DNA of 63,030 bases from JAFGCY01 sp964609245 (GTDB taxonomy: Bacteria; 4484-113; JAFGCY01), in NCBI GenBank assembly GCA_964609245.1, contig CAZSSB010000015.1:1-63030 (forward strand), read 5' to 3'. The translations under genes and the position numbers were made by a program. Positions 41,519-50,873 of this stretch are shown one piece after another. The notes below the pieces were generated by a model. The model was not told the DNA's origin, ran no database searches, and saw only the letters and a program-made list of their open reading frames with translations. The first letter of the stretch is position 1, and each line of letters begins with the position of its first letter.

Positions 41519-42922
41519 CTAGAACCGCACCGTATACGCGACGGAGATGGCGCGGCCGCCGTCGGTTGATTCCCTGACGGGCGGCAGGTCGTCGTCCGGG
41601 GCGCTCTTGTAGACCCCGAAGGGCACGCTCTGGCTCACGACGGCGGTCAGGGTGCCGCCAGCGAGCGGCCAGCTGGCGCTCAGGCCCATGTGGCCGATCC
41701 AGCCCGCCTCCGTCGGCAGCGCGCGGCTGGCCTCGTCGACGCGCGCGGAGCCGAACAGCACCGTCCCCCAGGTGTCGACGCGGCCGTCGAGGTCGAAGCG
41801 CGTCAGCCCCAGGTTCCAGCGCCAGTCGCCGCCGCCGCAGCTGCCGCCGGCGCGGTCCAGCAGGACGGAGACCGCGCGGTAGCGGAGCCGGGTGTCCAGA
41901 TGGCCGCGGGGGGCGGTGATGCCCCACACCGAGCCGCTGAAGCCGGACAGCCGCGCGCTGCCCGCCAGCGCCGCGGAGTACTTGCCCGCCACCACGCTGA
42001 AGTCCCAGCGCCGGGCTGCCAGCGGATCGCGGATCCTCAGTCCCAGCTGCTGGGCGCGGTGGTCGGCCTCAAGGTAGCCGATGTCGCCGCCGCAGTGGTA
42101 GATGCGGTCCAGCCCGTCCGTGCGCAGGCCCCGGGCCAGCAGCTCAGCGTCCGCGCGCTGCTCCAGCGGCACCTCCAGCCCGGCCGTCCACTCGCGGCCC
42201 GCGATCGGCAGGCGGCAGGCCAGGTCGTCCTGCTCGCCGATCACACCCAGCGCCGCGGTTAGGTCGCGTTTGCCATAGCCCAGGTGCAGCGCCGCGTCGC
42301 CGTGCTGATAGCGCAGCGCGGCCAGCCAGTTCTCATCGTCCCAGCCGAAACTGACCCGGTCCGCGGGCGCGAAGCCCGGCACGCGCTCCAGCGCCGCGGG
42401 CAGCACGCCGCCGAGCGCCAGGTTGCCCCGCTCCAGCCGGCACGCCAGCGTCAGGCGCTGCTTGGCGCCGAGCGAGAAGTGCCGGCCGACGTCGAGCCTC
42501 AGCGCGCTCTGCGAGCCGTCCAGGCGATTTGCCAGGCCGCGGTCCTCCCAGCTGGCGGCCAGGGCGTAGTCGCGCGCCTTTAGCGCGAAGAATCCGTCCC
42601 AGTTGTTATAGGCGAGGCTCAGAGCCGGGCCGCGGATGCGCGCAAGCTCCGTCAGCGCGTTCGGCTGCGAGTGGCGGTAGAGGTTGAAGCTGTCGTAGCC
42701 CAGCCGGAGCTCCCCCGTGCCCGCGGGTGGCAGCAGGCGCGGGTCGCCGGGCGGGAGCCGCCAGTGCTCGGCCAGCAGCGGCACGTCCAGCGCCTCCGCG
42801 ACCGGGCTGGCCGGCGCCGCCTCCGGCCAGATCGCGCCCAGCAGAGCGGCCAGGCCCACCACGGCCCCTGAGGCCAGCCGCCAGGCGCCGGTGGGAGGTG
42901 GGCTGGGCGGCAGGCGGCTCAC
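41519..42922 (-). CDS. outer-membrane beta-barrel protein, function unknown
   Basis: 467 residues. Signal peptide (LASGAVVGLAALLGAIWPEAAPA). The rest alternates short amphipathic strands (SALRLDVGRHFSLGAKQRLT; WDFSVVAGKYSAALAG; RLRYRAVSVLLDRAGG) and ends YTVRF, the terminal Phe signature of Bam-inserted barrels. No family was recognised. It overlaps the upstream lipoprotein gene by 4 bp (ATGA), so the two are co-expressed and may work together at the outer membrane. Evidence that the organism is diderm. Confidence 0.75.
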   Translation of the reverse strand: MSRLPPSPPPTGAWRLASGAVVGLAALLGAIWPEAAPASPVAEALDVPLLAEHWRLPPGDPRLLPPAGTGELRLGYDSFNLYRHSQPNALTELARIRGPALSLAYNNWDGFFALKARDYALAASWEDRGLANRLDGSQSALRLDVGRHFSLGAKQRLTLACRLERGNLALGGVLPAALERVPGFAPADRVSFGWDDENWLAALRYQHGDAALHLGYGKRDLTAALGVIGEQDDLACRLPIAGREWTAGLEVPLEQRADAELLARGLRTDGLDRIYHCGGDIGYLEADHRAQQLGLRIRDPLAARRWDFSVVAGKYSAALAGSARLSGFSGSVWGITAPRGHLDTRLRYRAVSVLLDRAGGSCGGGDWRWNLGLTRFDLDGRVDTWGTVLFGSARVDEASRALPTEAGWIGHMGLSASWPLAGGTLTAVVSQSVPFGVYKSAPDDDLPPVRESTDGGRAISVAYTVRF

Positions 42923-44892
42923 CGCCAGAGCGAGACCTCGCCAATGCGGCCGAAGATGATCTCGTACTGCTCCTGGGTCAGGCCGTCGGGGAACAGCCCC
43001 AGCACCGTCGGGTCGCTGAAGGCGTCATCCACTGCCTCCGGCAGGAAGCAGTCCAGCTCCCCGCCGGAGCCCTCGTAGCCGAAGCGGATCGGGAAGTCCC
43101 GCAGGTCCGCGGGCAGGCCGGCGAAGAACTCGGCGCAGTTGACCGCGATGCTGAAGTCCTCGCCGGGGTCGTCGGCCAGGTCGGGCCAGGCCGCCAGCGC
43201 CGCCGGGCGGACCGTGAGCGTGGTGCCCGTCGACCACAGCGCCAGCAGGTCGGCGGCGTAGTCCCGGCCATAGGCGTCCCAGTCCTGCTCGAACTCGTCA
43301 AGCTCGCCGGGGCTCATGGAGTAGGCCCAGTGCTCGATCAGCGCTCTCTGATCCAGATAGAGTTCGGTAGCGTCGACGGCCTTGGTCAGCGCGCGGTGCG
43401 TGTACGTGGTGAACGAGGTCAGCCGCATCCGGCCATCGGAGTTCAGCACGCCGGCGCTCGCGGGCAGCGGCGGGCCGCCGAAGATCTCCTGCATGTCGAT
43501 CAGCCCGTCCTCATTGAGATCATGGGGGTCGACAAACTCGCCGTCGAGTCCGGTGATTTCGATGTAGCGGAGGTCCGTCGTCTCGCTGATCCCCAGCGAG
43601 CCGCCGGAGTAGGCGATCGAGAAGTGCAGCACGCCCACAGCGGCGTCCAGCAGCGCGGACAGCGTCAGCGCGTCGGGCTTGGTGAAGGTGATAGTGCCCG
43701 CCAGCGGGCTGTTCCAGTCCTCGGGCACCTCCAGCGACCAGTCGTCGGGCATCGACTCCAGCGCGAGGTCCAGCTGGTCCGTGATCTCCGTCAGTACGTC
43801 GATGACGGCGATGATCTCAGCGCGGATCTCTGCGTAGGTCAGATCGCGCAGCTGAATTTCGCTGGCGCTGCGGGGCAGCGTCACCCGCGACAGGCTGTCC
43901 CACAGCCGCCCGCGCGTCACCGGCGCCAGCAAATTCTCGACGGGCACCAGCGCCACGTTGCGGAACAGCGGGTCGTTGTACTCCGAGAGGAAGTCGACGA
44001 CGTCGTTGGCCTCGTGCATGATCGCGATGAAGGCCAGGCCGAAGCCGGCGGTGGGGTTGTCGGGGGCCAGCTGTTGCACCTGCTCGTACTTGGCCCTGGC
44101 GGTGATGCCGTCGCCGAGCAGCAGCGCTTCCTGGGCGTCGGCCAGCAGCTGCTCCACCTCGGGCGAGCTGCCGTAGGTGCGCTGGTTGCTGGCGATACCA
44201 ACCTGGACGTCGCCGCCGTCCGAGTAGTACGGCGCGACGCGGTAGACGAAGCTGGTCTGCGGGTCCGCCAGCTCGAAGCTGAACTGAAGCGGCCCGCCCT
44301 CAGCCGGCAGTGCGCCTGCGCTGAATGGGATCTCGCCGACCATTATCCAGCTCGATTCGACGGTCGGGGTGGCGGAGGCCTGCAGCTGGTAGCCCGTGAC
44401 GACGCTCTGGAAGTTGGCGCCGATCGGCGTGATGTCGGAGAGACCGACCTCGCCGTTTGAGTCACCGTCCGCCACCCGGGCCGCCGGCCAGCTGGGATCG
44501 ACGCTGGTCACCTGGTAGTGGACGCCGATCGGTGTCAGGTCGGAGACGCCGACCTCGCTGTTCTGGTCGTAGTCGCCCAGGTTGAGATAGCTTCAACTGA
44601 AGCTGAGCGCGCCGCCGCCAATCTCGGTGAACCTGAGATCCGTCACGCGGCTGAGGCTGGACAGCGGCGGCCCGGAAGTTGCGCGGCCCGCGTCATAGTC
44701 GCGCAGCACGTCTGACAGGCTGCCCTTGAGCTGCTGCCAGACGACTGGATCGGCGCCGGCGGGCAGCGGCAGGCTGTCGATCTGCTGCTCAAGGCCGGCC
44801 AGCTCATCGGGTACCGGAGTAGTCCCGGGTTCGCCCCCGCAGCCGATCGTAAGCAGCGCCGCGACGGCGACAAGTACAATGCCTCGCCCCAT
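42919..44892 (-). pseudogene. dockerin-like lipoprotein gene interrupted by an in-frame TGA
   Basis: 657 codons from the ATG at 44892 (GGAGAAGGG upstream). Lipoprotein signal VLVAVAALLTIGC. Codon 100 is TGA (44595-44593); the frame then continues without a break for 556 residues. Directly after the TGA come two EF-hand/dockerin-like repeats, LNLGDYDQNSEVGVSDLTPI and VADGDSNGEVGLSDITPIG. Then follow a fibronectin-like region and a large helical domain (about 220-640) with one more calcium loop (DLNEDGLIDMQE). The TGA sits in the palindrome AGCTTCAGTTGAAGCT and is best explained as TGG to TGA (FSW-SY). Selenocysteine is unlikely because no redox motif surrounds it. Downstream translation could restart at the GTG at 44511. 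Confidence 0.7.
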
Positions 44893-44930
44893 AATCCCTT
44901 CTCCCATCGGCAATGGTTGCCGGCGCACCG

Positions 44931-44936
44931 ATTATA
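44931..44936 (-). promoter_or_regulatory. -10 element of the lipoprotein/barrel operon
   Basis: Perfect TATAAT on the minus strand, preceded by TG. It predicts a start near 44924, which rules out a GTG at 44928 as the true start of the lipoprotein gene. Confidence 0.5.
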
Positions 44937-45064
44937 CAGCGGCCCGCGTCATATGGCTGCAGCGCCGGCCGCAGCGCCCGCTGTTATGAGCGGTTTCCCA
45001 GCAGTGCAAGCCTCCGGCAACCTTGCGTGCTGTGACGAATAGACGCCCGGTATCGTTCATCGCC

Positions 45065-45090
45065 GGTGGCGCGAGCGTCCCGCTTGCGAT
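45065..45090. repeat. 26-bp dispersed intergenic repeat, copy 2
   Basis: Exact copy of 41439-41464, here in the divergent promoter region before the M42 peptidase gene. Confidence 0.75.
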
Positions 45091-45122
45091 GGGGCAACTG
45101 CTGCCGCCGTGCTCCCAGCCCC

Positions 45123-45128
45123 TACAAT
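45123..45128 (+). promoter_or_regulatory. -10 element of a possible leaderless promoter
   Basis: TACAAT, 7 nt, then the ATG at 45136; no Shine-Dalgarno. Confidence 0.4.
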
Positions 45129-45135
45129 GACTCCC

Positions 45136-46191
45136 ATGCCTGACTACGAGGACTTGTACGGCCTGCTGGAGAGCCTGATCCTGGCGCCCGGCGTCAGCGG
45201 GGCGGAGGGGCCGGTGCGCGCGGTGGTGGCGGCGGAGCTGGCGGCGCGGGGCGTTAACGATGAGCTCGAGCGTGACGATATCGGCAACACCTGGATTCAC
45301 CTCGGCCCGGCGGGCGAGCCCGAGCGCCTGCTGGTGGCCCATATGGACGAGCTGGGGCTGCGCATCACCAGCATCCGCGAGGACGGGCTCTGCGCGGTGG
45401 TCAACGTCGGCGGGATCGACCCCCAGTTGTGGGAGGGGACGCCCGTGGTGGTGTACACCGAAGCAGGTGTGGTGCCAGGTGCGATTGCGCCGGTCAGCCT
45501 GCACGTCACAACGCGTCAGGGGCACGGCCCCCACGAGCGGCTGAAGATCGCGGATCTGCTGCTCGACCTCGGGGCGCGCTCGGCGCCGGAAGTTGCCGAG
45601 TTGGGGGTGAAGCTGCTGGACCCCGTGACCTGGCCCAAGCGGATCGACCGGCTCGGCGGTGGGCTGGTGCAGGCGCGGAGCCTGGACGACCGCTTCGGCT
45701 GCGCGACGCTGATCGAGGCTGCCGGCCGGCTGGCGAGTCGGCAGCCGCCGATCCCGACGGTGCTGGCCTGGTCAGTGCAGGAGGAGGTCGGCCTGCGCGG
45801 GGCGCGCGTGCTGGCCGGGCGCTTCCGGCAGTGCCGCGAGGTGATCGCCGTCGACAGCTATACGGTAGGGCAGGGGCCGCGCGACAACCGGCAGTTCGAC
45901 GGCCCGCGGCCCGGTGGCGGACCGGTGCTGCGCTGCCACGACGCCACCACGCTGGTCCCCGACGAGCTGCGGCTTGAGCTGCTGAGCAAGGCGCAGTCGC
46001 TGGGTTTCGATCTCCAGTACGGCTACATGCCGGGCGGCAACGATGCCTCGGTGTTCGCCGACTCCGGCGCGCGGGTGCTGGCGCTGGGCGCCTGCGTGCA
46101 GTACAGTCACTCCCAGGCCGAGCGCTGCAGCTTAAGCGATCTGGCGCGGCTCAGCGACCTGCTGACCGCCTGGTGCGGCGGCAACGTCTAG
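45136..46191 (+). CDS. M42-family metallo-aminopeptidase
   Basis: 351 residues from the ATG at 45136. Two-metal site of the family: AHMDELGL (His/Asp), SLDDRFGC (bridging Asp), SVQEEVGLRGA (catalytic and metal Glu), VIAVDSYT (Asp) and the final CVQYSHSQAE (His). Such enzymes form dodecameric tetrahedral (TET) shells that degrade peptides in the cytoplasm; some members are cellulase-associated endoglucanases by old annotation. Its stop codon overlaps that of the convergent M14 gene in CTAG. Confidence 0.92.
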   Translation: MPDYEDLYGLLESLILAPGVSGAEGPVRAVVAAELAARGVNDELERDDIGNTWIHLGPAGEPERLLVAHMDELGLRITSIREDGLCAVVNVGGIDPQLWEGTPVVVYTEAGVVPGAIAPVSLHVTTRQGHGPHERLKIADLLLDLGARSAPEVAELGVKLLDPVTWPKRIDRLGGGLVQARSLDDRFGCATLIEAAGRLASRQPPIPTVLAWSVQEEVGLRGARVLAGRFRQCREVIAVDSYTVGQGPRDNRQFDGPRPGGGPVLRCHDATTLVPDELRLELLSKAQSLGFDLQYGYMPGGNDASVFADSGARVLALGACVQYSHSQAERCSLSDLARLSDLLTAWCGGNV

Positions 46192-47954
46192 CCGGGATCG
46201 CCCAGTTCCAACCGGTCGCGCCCACCCTTGACGGAGTCCACGCTGACGGCCTCGGGCAGATAGCCCTGCACCAGCCAGCGCACGTAGACGGTGCCCATCG
46301 ACTCGATCGCGGGCACCCGCACCACCGCAGGTTCGCGGCGCTGCTCGATCGGTCGCTCGAAGAACTGGCTGTCGCTATGGCTGGCGGCCAGCACGCGGAA
46401 GCCCTCGCCCTCGAGGCTGACCAGGTCCGGCCGTGTCAGCCGGCGCTCCAGGTCGATCGCCAGGTGCGTCGGGACCAGGCGCTGATTCACGATGGTGGCC
46501 GTGACCTCCAGCAGCTCACGGTCCAGCTTGCGGGCCTCGATCGCCTGCACCTGCACCTGCGGCAGCTGGTCGGCGTGATAGAGGGTGAACGCCATGTTGC
46601 GGTGGCACTCCTCCTCCAGCAGGAACGACGCCGGCTGGCGGCCCCAGGTCTTCTTGCGGCCGCCGATCTCGATCGGCCCGTAAGTAGGATGGTCGTACTC
46701 GTGCCACTCGACCATGCCACCGCCGAACAGCAGGTAGTCGTTGAACTTCTGGGCTTCCTCGCGGCTGCCGAACCAGCCTTCCGTGTTCTTCTGCCGGAAG
46801 TAGTTGAAGCTGGTGCCCAATTCAGTGGTGAAGCTCAGGATGCCCTGCATCGCGTACATCCAGTCCTTGCTCAGGCCGTAGGCCGGGTAGAGCGCCTCGC
46901 TGGTGACGCAGTAGGAGTAGCCGGGCAGCAGTTCCTCGCCGCGCCCGCCGATCACGTCGTAGATCGCGACGTCGCCATGGGCATAGCGATCGTCCGGGTC
47001 GCCGGGGCCGCGCAGCAGCATGCCGGCGGTGTTGTGATAGCTCTGGCCGCCGATGATGTTGGGGTGCGCCATGATGAAGTCGGCGGCCAGGCGGTTCTCC
47101 GCGATGCTGAATGGATAGCGGAAGGAGCCCCACTCCACGTAGCGCGGCTGCCAGTGCCAGGCCCAGTCGCGGTTCGGATCGTAGTAACCGTCGCCGTCCT
47201 CGTTGATCCACCCGTCGCCGTCGTTGTCGAGGCCCTCGTCCCAGAGCATGGTGAACTCGCCGGGCTCGCCCAGTTCGCAGCGCACCATCAGCTCGGGATA
47301 CTCCGGATGGGCCTTCCAGCGGCCGTTTTCGTCGCGCTTGCGCATCCGCGCGATGTGGCCGTCGCCGTCCAGATCGTCAGGGCCGTCCTCGTTGACAAGG
47401 CCGTCGCGGTCGTCGTCGACCGGCCGCTGGCCGCTGCGCGGCGAACCGGAATCGCTGGGCTCGTGAAAGTGGGCGTCGCGCGAGTCGGGGCTCAGCATCG
47501 GCAGCAGGTAGAACACGCGCTTGTCCACCAGGCCGCGGATGAAGTCGTTGTGCTCGTACATCTCCAGCAGGTACCACGCCGTGTAGAGCACAACGTCCGT
47601 GCCCTGCAGCTCGCCGGCGTGGATGCCGCCGTCGATCCAGAAGCCGGGCTTGGCCGCATCTTCGCCACTGGCCGCATTGGTGATCGTCAGGATCCACATC
47701 TCGCGGCCTTCCCAGGACCGGCCGATACTCTCCAGCCGGCACAGGTCGGGGAACTCCGCCGCCAGCTGCTCAAGCAGCTCGGTGGCCTGAGCGTAGTCGC
47801 GGAAGTAGTTCCAGCGCGCCTCGACCCGCGGGGTGGCGGTGGCGCCCGCCGGCTGATAAGCCGCGCCCCTCGGAGCGGCCTGGGCGAGGGGCGCACTGAG
47901 GACCACAAGCAGCGCGGCGGCGACATATACTGATACAGCTCTGGCGGTCATCAT
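46188..47954 (-). CDS. secreted M14 zinc carboxypeptidase with calcium-loop insertion
   Basis: 588 residues with a signal peptide (AALLVVLSAPLAQA). Zinc ligands His112 and Glu115 in GGIHAGEL and His307 in GQSYHNT; catalytic Glu379 in FTTELGTS. Between the first and last zinc ligands is an Asp-rich insertion with thrombospondin-3-like calcium loops (DDDRDGLVNEDG, DDLDGDGHI, GLDNDGDGWINEDGDG, residues 179-257). The C-terminal 150 residues are a beta-sandwich-like extension. It overlaps the upstream paralogue by 4 bp (ATGA), so both are made together. Confidence 0.92.
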   Translation of the reverse strand: MMTARAVSVYVAAALLVVLSAPLAQAAPRGAAYQPAGATATPRVEARWNYFRDYAQATELLEQLAAEFPDLCRLESIGRSWEGREMWILTITNAASGEDAAKPGFWIDGGIHAGELQGTDVVLYTAWYLLEMYEHNDFIRGLVDKRVFYLLPMLSPDSRDAHFHEPSDSGSPRSGQRPVDDDRDGLVNEDGPDDLDGDGHIARMRKRDENGRWKAHPEYPELMVRCELGEPGEFTMLWDEGLDNDGDGWINEDGDGYYDPNRDWAWHWQPRYVEWGSFRYPFSIAENRLAADFIMAHPNIIGGQSYHNTAGMLLRGPGDPDDRYAHGDVAIYDVIGGRGEELLPGYSYCVTSEALYPAYGLSKDWMYAMQGILSFTTELGTSFNYFRQKNTEGWFGSREEAQKFNDYLLFGGGMVEWHEYDHPTYGPIEIGGRKKTWGRQPASFLLEEECHRNMAFTLYHADQLPQVQVQAIEARKLDRELLEVTATIVNQRLVPTHLAIDLERRLTRPDLVSLEGEGFRVLAASHSDSQFFERPIEQRREPAVVRVPAIESMGTVYVRWLVQGYLPEAVSVDSVKGGRDRLELGDPG

Positions 47955-49762
47955 TGAGCACCTCCCGCGTCGCTGGCGAGGTCAAGCGCGGTCGTGATCT
48001 GACCAACAGACGGGCTGCCGACCGTCAGCACTGCTGCACCGCCGCCCGCAGCCCGGATCAGCCAGCTGCGCTCCAGTCGCCCGCCGTTTCCGCTCAGCCG
48101 CTCCAGCTCCCCGCGCGGGTAGCCGCCGATCACTTCGGCGCCCGCTGGCAGAGCCAGATCGTACCGCAGCGGATAGGGGACCCGCGAAGTGTCGCCGTGC
48201 GCCGAGACCGTCGGCAGGTAGCCGAGGTTGACCAGCGTGACCTCCAGCCGGTACAGCCCGCCGCCGAGGCTCTCGATCTCTGCGTCGGCGAACTCGAGGC
48301 GCGGCAGCAGCCCGGCCAGCTCCCCCAGGAATTCGACGTGCAGTTCCGCCAGGACGTCCAGCTCAGACGCCGGCGGATTGAGCAACACATAAGGTCTGAA
48401 GCCGCCCACCTCGACCAGCTGATCGGGGAAGTCCGGATGCTCTACGGGCGTCCAGTCGACGAAACCGTCGATGCCGGCAGTGTCCAGCCAGTCGAGCGCG
48501 ATCAGCTCGAACTTACCGCGGTCGCCGACGTCCTCCGGCTCCGCTTGCTCTGCTGCATCCACCGGCGGCTCTGACGCCTCGGTCTCAGTATTCTCGGGTG
48601 CGACAGCCGCATCGTCCGCCGCGGGCTGCTCCTCGGGGCGCTGCGGCCACCAGCCGCGGCTGGCCAGGCTCCAGCGGCCGTAGTGGTAGTAGACCCACTC
48701 GCTGAAGGAGCCGGCGCCCGCCTCCGGCGGGGGTGCATCGCAGCCCAGACCCGCCTCCTCGCGCAGCTCGCGGTACTGCTCGCCGAGGTAGGCGTAGAGC
48801 GGGGCGTCGTCGGGATTGACCGAGCCCACGATCTGGCGGCGCTGGCTGCCCGGCCGGTGCTGCCACGGCGTAAGCAGGTTGTCCTCTAGGCTGAAGCTCA
48901 GCACGAGCGCGATCTCGGGATGGTCGAAGCAGAAGTCGGCGACGGCGCGCGTCTCGGGCTCGCTGACCTGGTGCGGTCCGGCGCCGGACTCGAAGTACGG
49001 GTAGTTGTAGGTGAAGTTGCGGTTGAAGACCACGCCGCCGGGGCCGTCCTCGTTCCACTGCTCGTCCTCGTCGTCGTCGATGCCTTCGCTGAGCAGCAGG
49101 TACTGCCCGGTTTCGTTCGCGGCGGCGTCGGCCCGGATCATCACGCGCGGGTCCTCGGGGTGGGTGCGCCACGGCCCGCCGGGCTGCGCAATGCGCATCA
49201 TGGTGATCAGCCCGTCGCCGCTCAGGTCCTCGGGACCGTCCTCGTCCAGCTCGAAGTCGCGATCATCGTCGGTGGGGCGCGTGTTGCCCTGCTGCTCGGC
49301 GACGGGAGCGGTGAAGAACGCAGCGCCGGCATCAGGGCTGGGGTCGGGGATGATATAGACGGTGGCCTGATCCAGCAGCGCGGTCTCGCCGGCCTCGGCC
49401 GCCGCCACCAGCTGCTCGGCCATCCGCACCGCCAGTTCCCGGCCCAGGGGCTGGCGCGCGTCGACGCTGCCGGCCACCAGCAGCGCCGGCTTGACGGCGC
49501 CCTCGGCGGGACCGAGGGTGACCAGCCAGACGTCGCTCCCGGCGGCGGTCTGGACCAGCGAGGTCAGATCGACCAGGGGGCTGGCCGCGAGTTCGGCCAG
49601 GCCGGCGGTCCACTCGTCATAGGTCCGGTAGCCGGGGATCGCCCCTTCATCCGCGTGCGCCGCGGCGCCGCACATGATCACGGCCAGGGCCAGCAGCGCG
49701 GTCAGCAGGTGCGGGCACCGGTAAGGGCCTGTTCGTCGTTTGGAGTCCAAAGCAGCCACCAT
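47951..49762 (-). CDS. M14-like paralogue that has lost its zinc site
   Basis: 603 residues from the ATG at 49762, chosen because a signal peptide follows (LLTALLALAVIMCGAAAHA); the upstream open frame lacks protein-like composition. Same architecture as its neighbour: the calcium insert is conserved (DDDRDFELDEDGPEDLSGDG; GIDDDEDEQWNEDG, residues 165-240). The HxxE position reads AGSVDARQPL, and the third ligand region reads LVLSFSLEDN instead of GGQSYHNT, so no zinc can be held. A low-complexity Glu/Ala/Pro stretch follows around 395-430. Probably a non-catalytic partner, inhibitor or binding protein for the active enzyme. Confidence 0.85.
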   Translation of the reverse strand: MVAALDSKRRTGPYRCPHLLTALLALAVIMCGAAAHADEGAIPGYRTYDEWTAGLAELAASPLVDLTSLVQTAAGSDVWLVTLGPAEGAVKPALLVAGSVDARQPLGRELAVRMAEQLVAAAEAGETALLDQATVYIIPDPSPDAGAAFFTAPVAEQQGNTRPTDDDRDFELDEDGPEDLSGDGLITMMRIAQPGGPWRTHPEDPRVMIRADAAANETGQYLLLSEGIDDDEDEQWNEDGPGGVVFNRNFTYNYPYFESGAGPHQVSEPETRAVADFCFDHPEIALVLSFSLEDNLLTPWQHRPGSQRRQIVGSVNPDDAPLYAYLGEQYRELREEAGLGCDAPPPEAGAGSFSEWVYYHYGRWSLASRGWWPQRPEEQPAADDAAVAPENTETEASEPPVDAAEQAEPEDVGDRGKFELIALDWLDTAGIDGFVDWTPVEHPDFPDQLVEVGGFRPYVLLNPPASELDVLAELHVEFLGELAGLLPRLEFADAEIESLGGGLYRLEVTLVNLGYLPTVSAHGDTSRVPYPLRYDLALPAGAEVIGGYPRGELERLSGNGGRLERSWLIRAAGGGAAVLTVGSPSVGQITTALDLASDAGGAQ

Positions 49763-50171
49763 CCGATTGTGGTTCTCGCCCGGCCATCTTAGCGACTGCC
49801 CGCAGCCCCGGCAAACGCGGTGTGCCGCCGCCACGCTGCATCGCGGTGGCTGAGCGCGCGTTGGGAGACTGGGTCTTTGGATCTGTCTGCGTGCTGGCTC
49901 GGTGTAGCGATGATCCCGCTGCGCGCGATGAGCCGGACGCCGCAGAGGAACTGTGGCTGGGAAGCGGGTAGTGCTCCAGCATCTCGCCCGCACTCGCCGA
50001 CGTACTAGCACGGGATTCGTGGTGGATGGGGGATTCGTATGCGGATTTGCCCAGTATTACAAGGTGTCGGGGCCGTGGCGTGGGTTGCATCCGCTCCGGA
50101 ATTAGGGTAATAGAATCAGTTGGGCTGGCCGAGAACCGGTGGAGCGCAGGTGCCACCGGAGGGATGAAGGA
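49763..50171. other. 409-bp divergent intergenic region before phoB
   Basis: No gene supported. Contains the candidate phoB promoter (50085-50113). No PHO box of the kind found upstream of pstS is visible, so phoBR may not be autoregulated through that site. Confidence 0.45.
50085..50113 (+). promoter_or_regulatory. candidate phoB promoter
   Basis: TTGCAT (50085-50090), 17 nt, TAATAG (50108-50113); TAGAAT overlaps at 50111-50116. Confidence 0.4.
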
Positions 50172-50873
50172 ATGAAACGCCGCAAAATTGTCGTGGTCGA
50201 GGATGAGGAGAACATCCTCGAAGTCATCGCATACAACCTCACGCGGGAAGGCTACAAAGTCCTGCGCGCGACCGACGGCGAGCAGGGGCTGCAGCTGATC
50301 CGTCGCGAGCGCCCGGACCTGGTGCTGCTGGATCTGATGCTGCCGGGCATGGACGGCATCGAGGTCTGCCAGCGGCTCCGATCCGATCAGCTGCTCAGCG
50401 ATATCCTCGTGATCATGGTGACCGCCAAGTCCGAGGAGACCGATGTGGTGCTGGGTCTCGGCGTCGGTGCCGACGACTACATCGCCAAGCCCTTCAGCCC
50501 GCGTGAGCTGGTCGCCCGCGTCAGGGCCGTGCTGCGTCGAGGGCCGCGACAGGATCGGGACGCCGCCGGCGCGAGGCTGGTGTTTGAGCACCTGGTGATC
50601 GACGCCGCGCGCCATGAGGTGCTGCTCGAGGGGCAGCCGGTTGAACTCACGCCTGCCGAATTCAGGCTGCTGAGGCATCTGGCCACCTCGCCGGGACGAG
50701 TCTACACTCGCGAGGAACTGCTGCAGGTGATCGGCGGAGATGAGACGTTGATCCTGGAGCGCAACATCGACGCCCACGTAAAAATGGTGCGCCGCAAGCT
50801 GGGTGCTCACCGCGGGCTGATCGAGACGATCCGCGGAGTGGGCTATCGCTTCAATGAGCAAGGCGAAAGCTGA
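50172..50873 (+). CDS. phoB: PhoB-family phosphate response regulator
   Basis: 233 residues from the ATG at 50172 (GGAGGG 8 nt upstream). Receiver domain with acidic VVEDEEN, phospho-acceptor Asp54 in LVLLDLMLPGMDG, Thr in VTAKSEE and Lys in YIAKPFSPREL. The OmpR-type winged helix follows (LTPAEFRLLRHLATSPGRVY...NIDAHVKMVRRKLG...RGVGYRF). Activates phosphate-scavenging genes; its likely targets here are pstS and the alkaline phosphatase. The stop overlaps the phoR start (TGATG). Confidence 0.95.
   Translation: MKRRKIVVVEDEENILEVIAYNLTREGYKVLRATDGEQGLQLIRRERPDLVLLDLMLPGMDGIEVCQRLRSDQLLSDILVIMVTAKSEETDVVLGLGVGADDYIAKPFSPRELVARVRAVLRRGPRQDRDAAGARLVFEHLVIDAARHEVLLEGQPVELTPAEFRLLRHLATSPGRVYTREELLQVIGGDETLILERNIDAHVKMVRRKLGAHRGLIETIRGVGYRFNEQGES

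Noticed and set aside
44593..44595. Second selenocysteine codon in the dockerin-like lipoprotein
   Set aside because: No Cys/Sec redox motif is near, and Trp fits the position. A downstream hairpin exists, but such hairpins are common in this GC-rich DNA.
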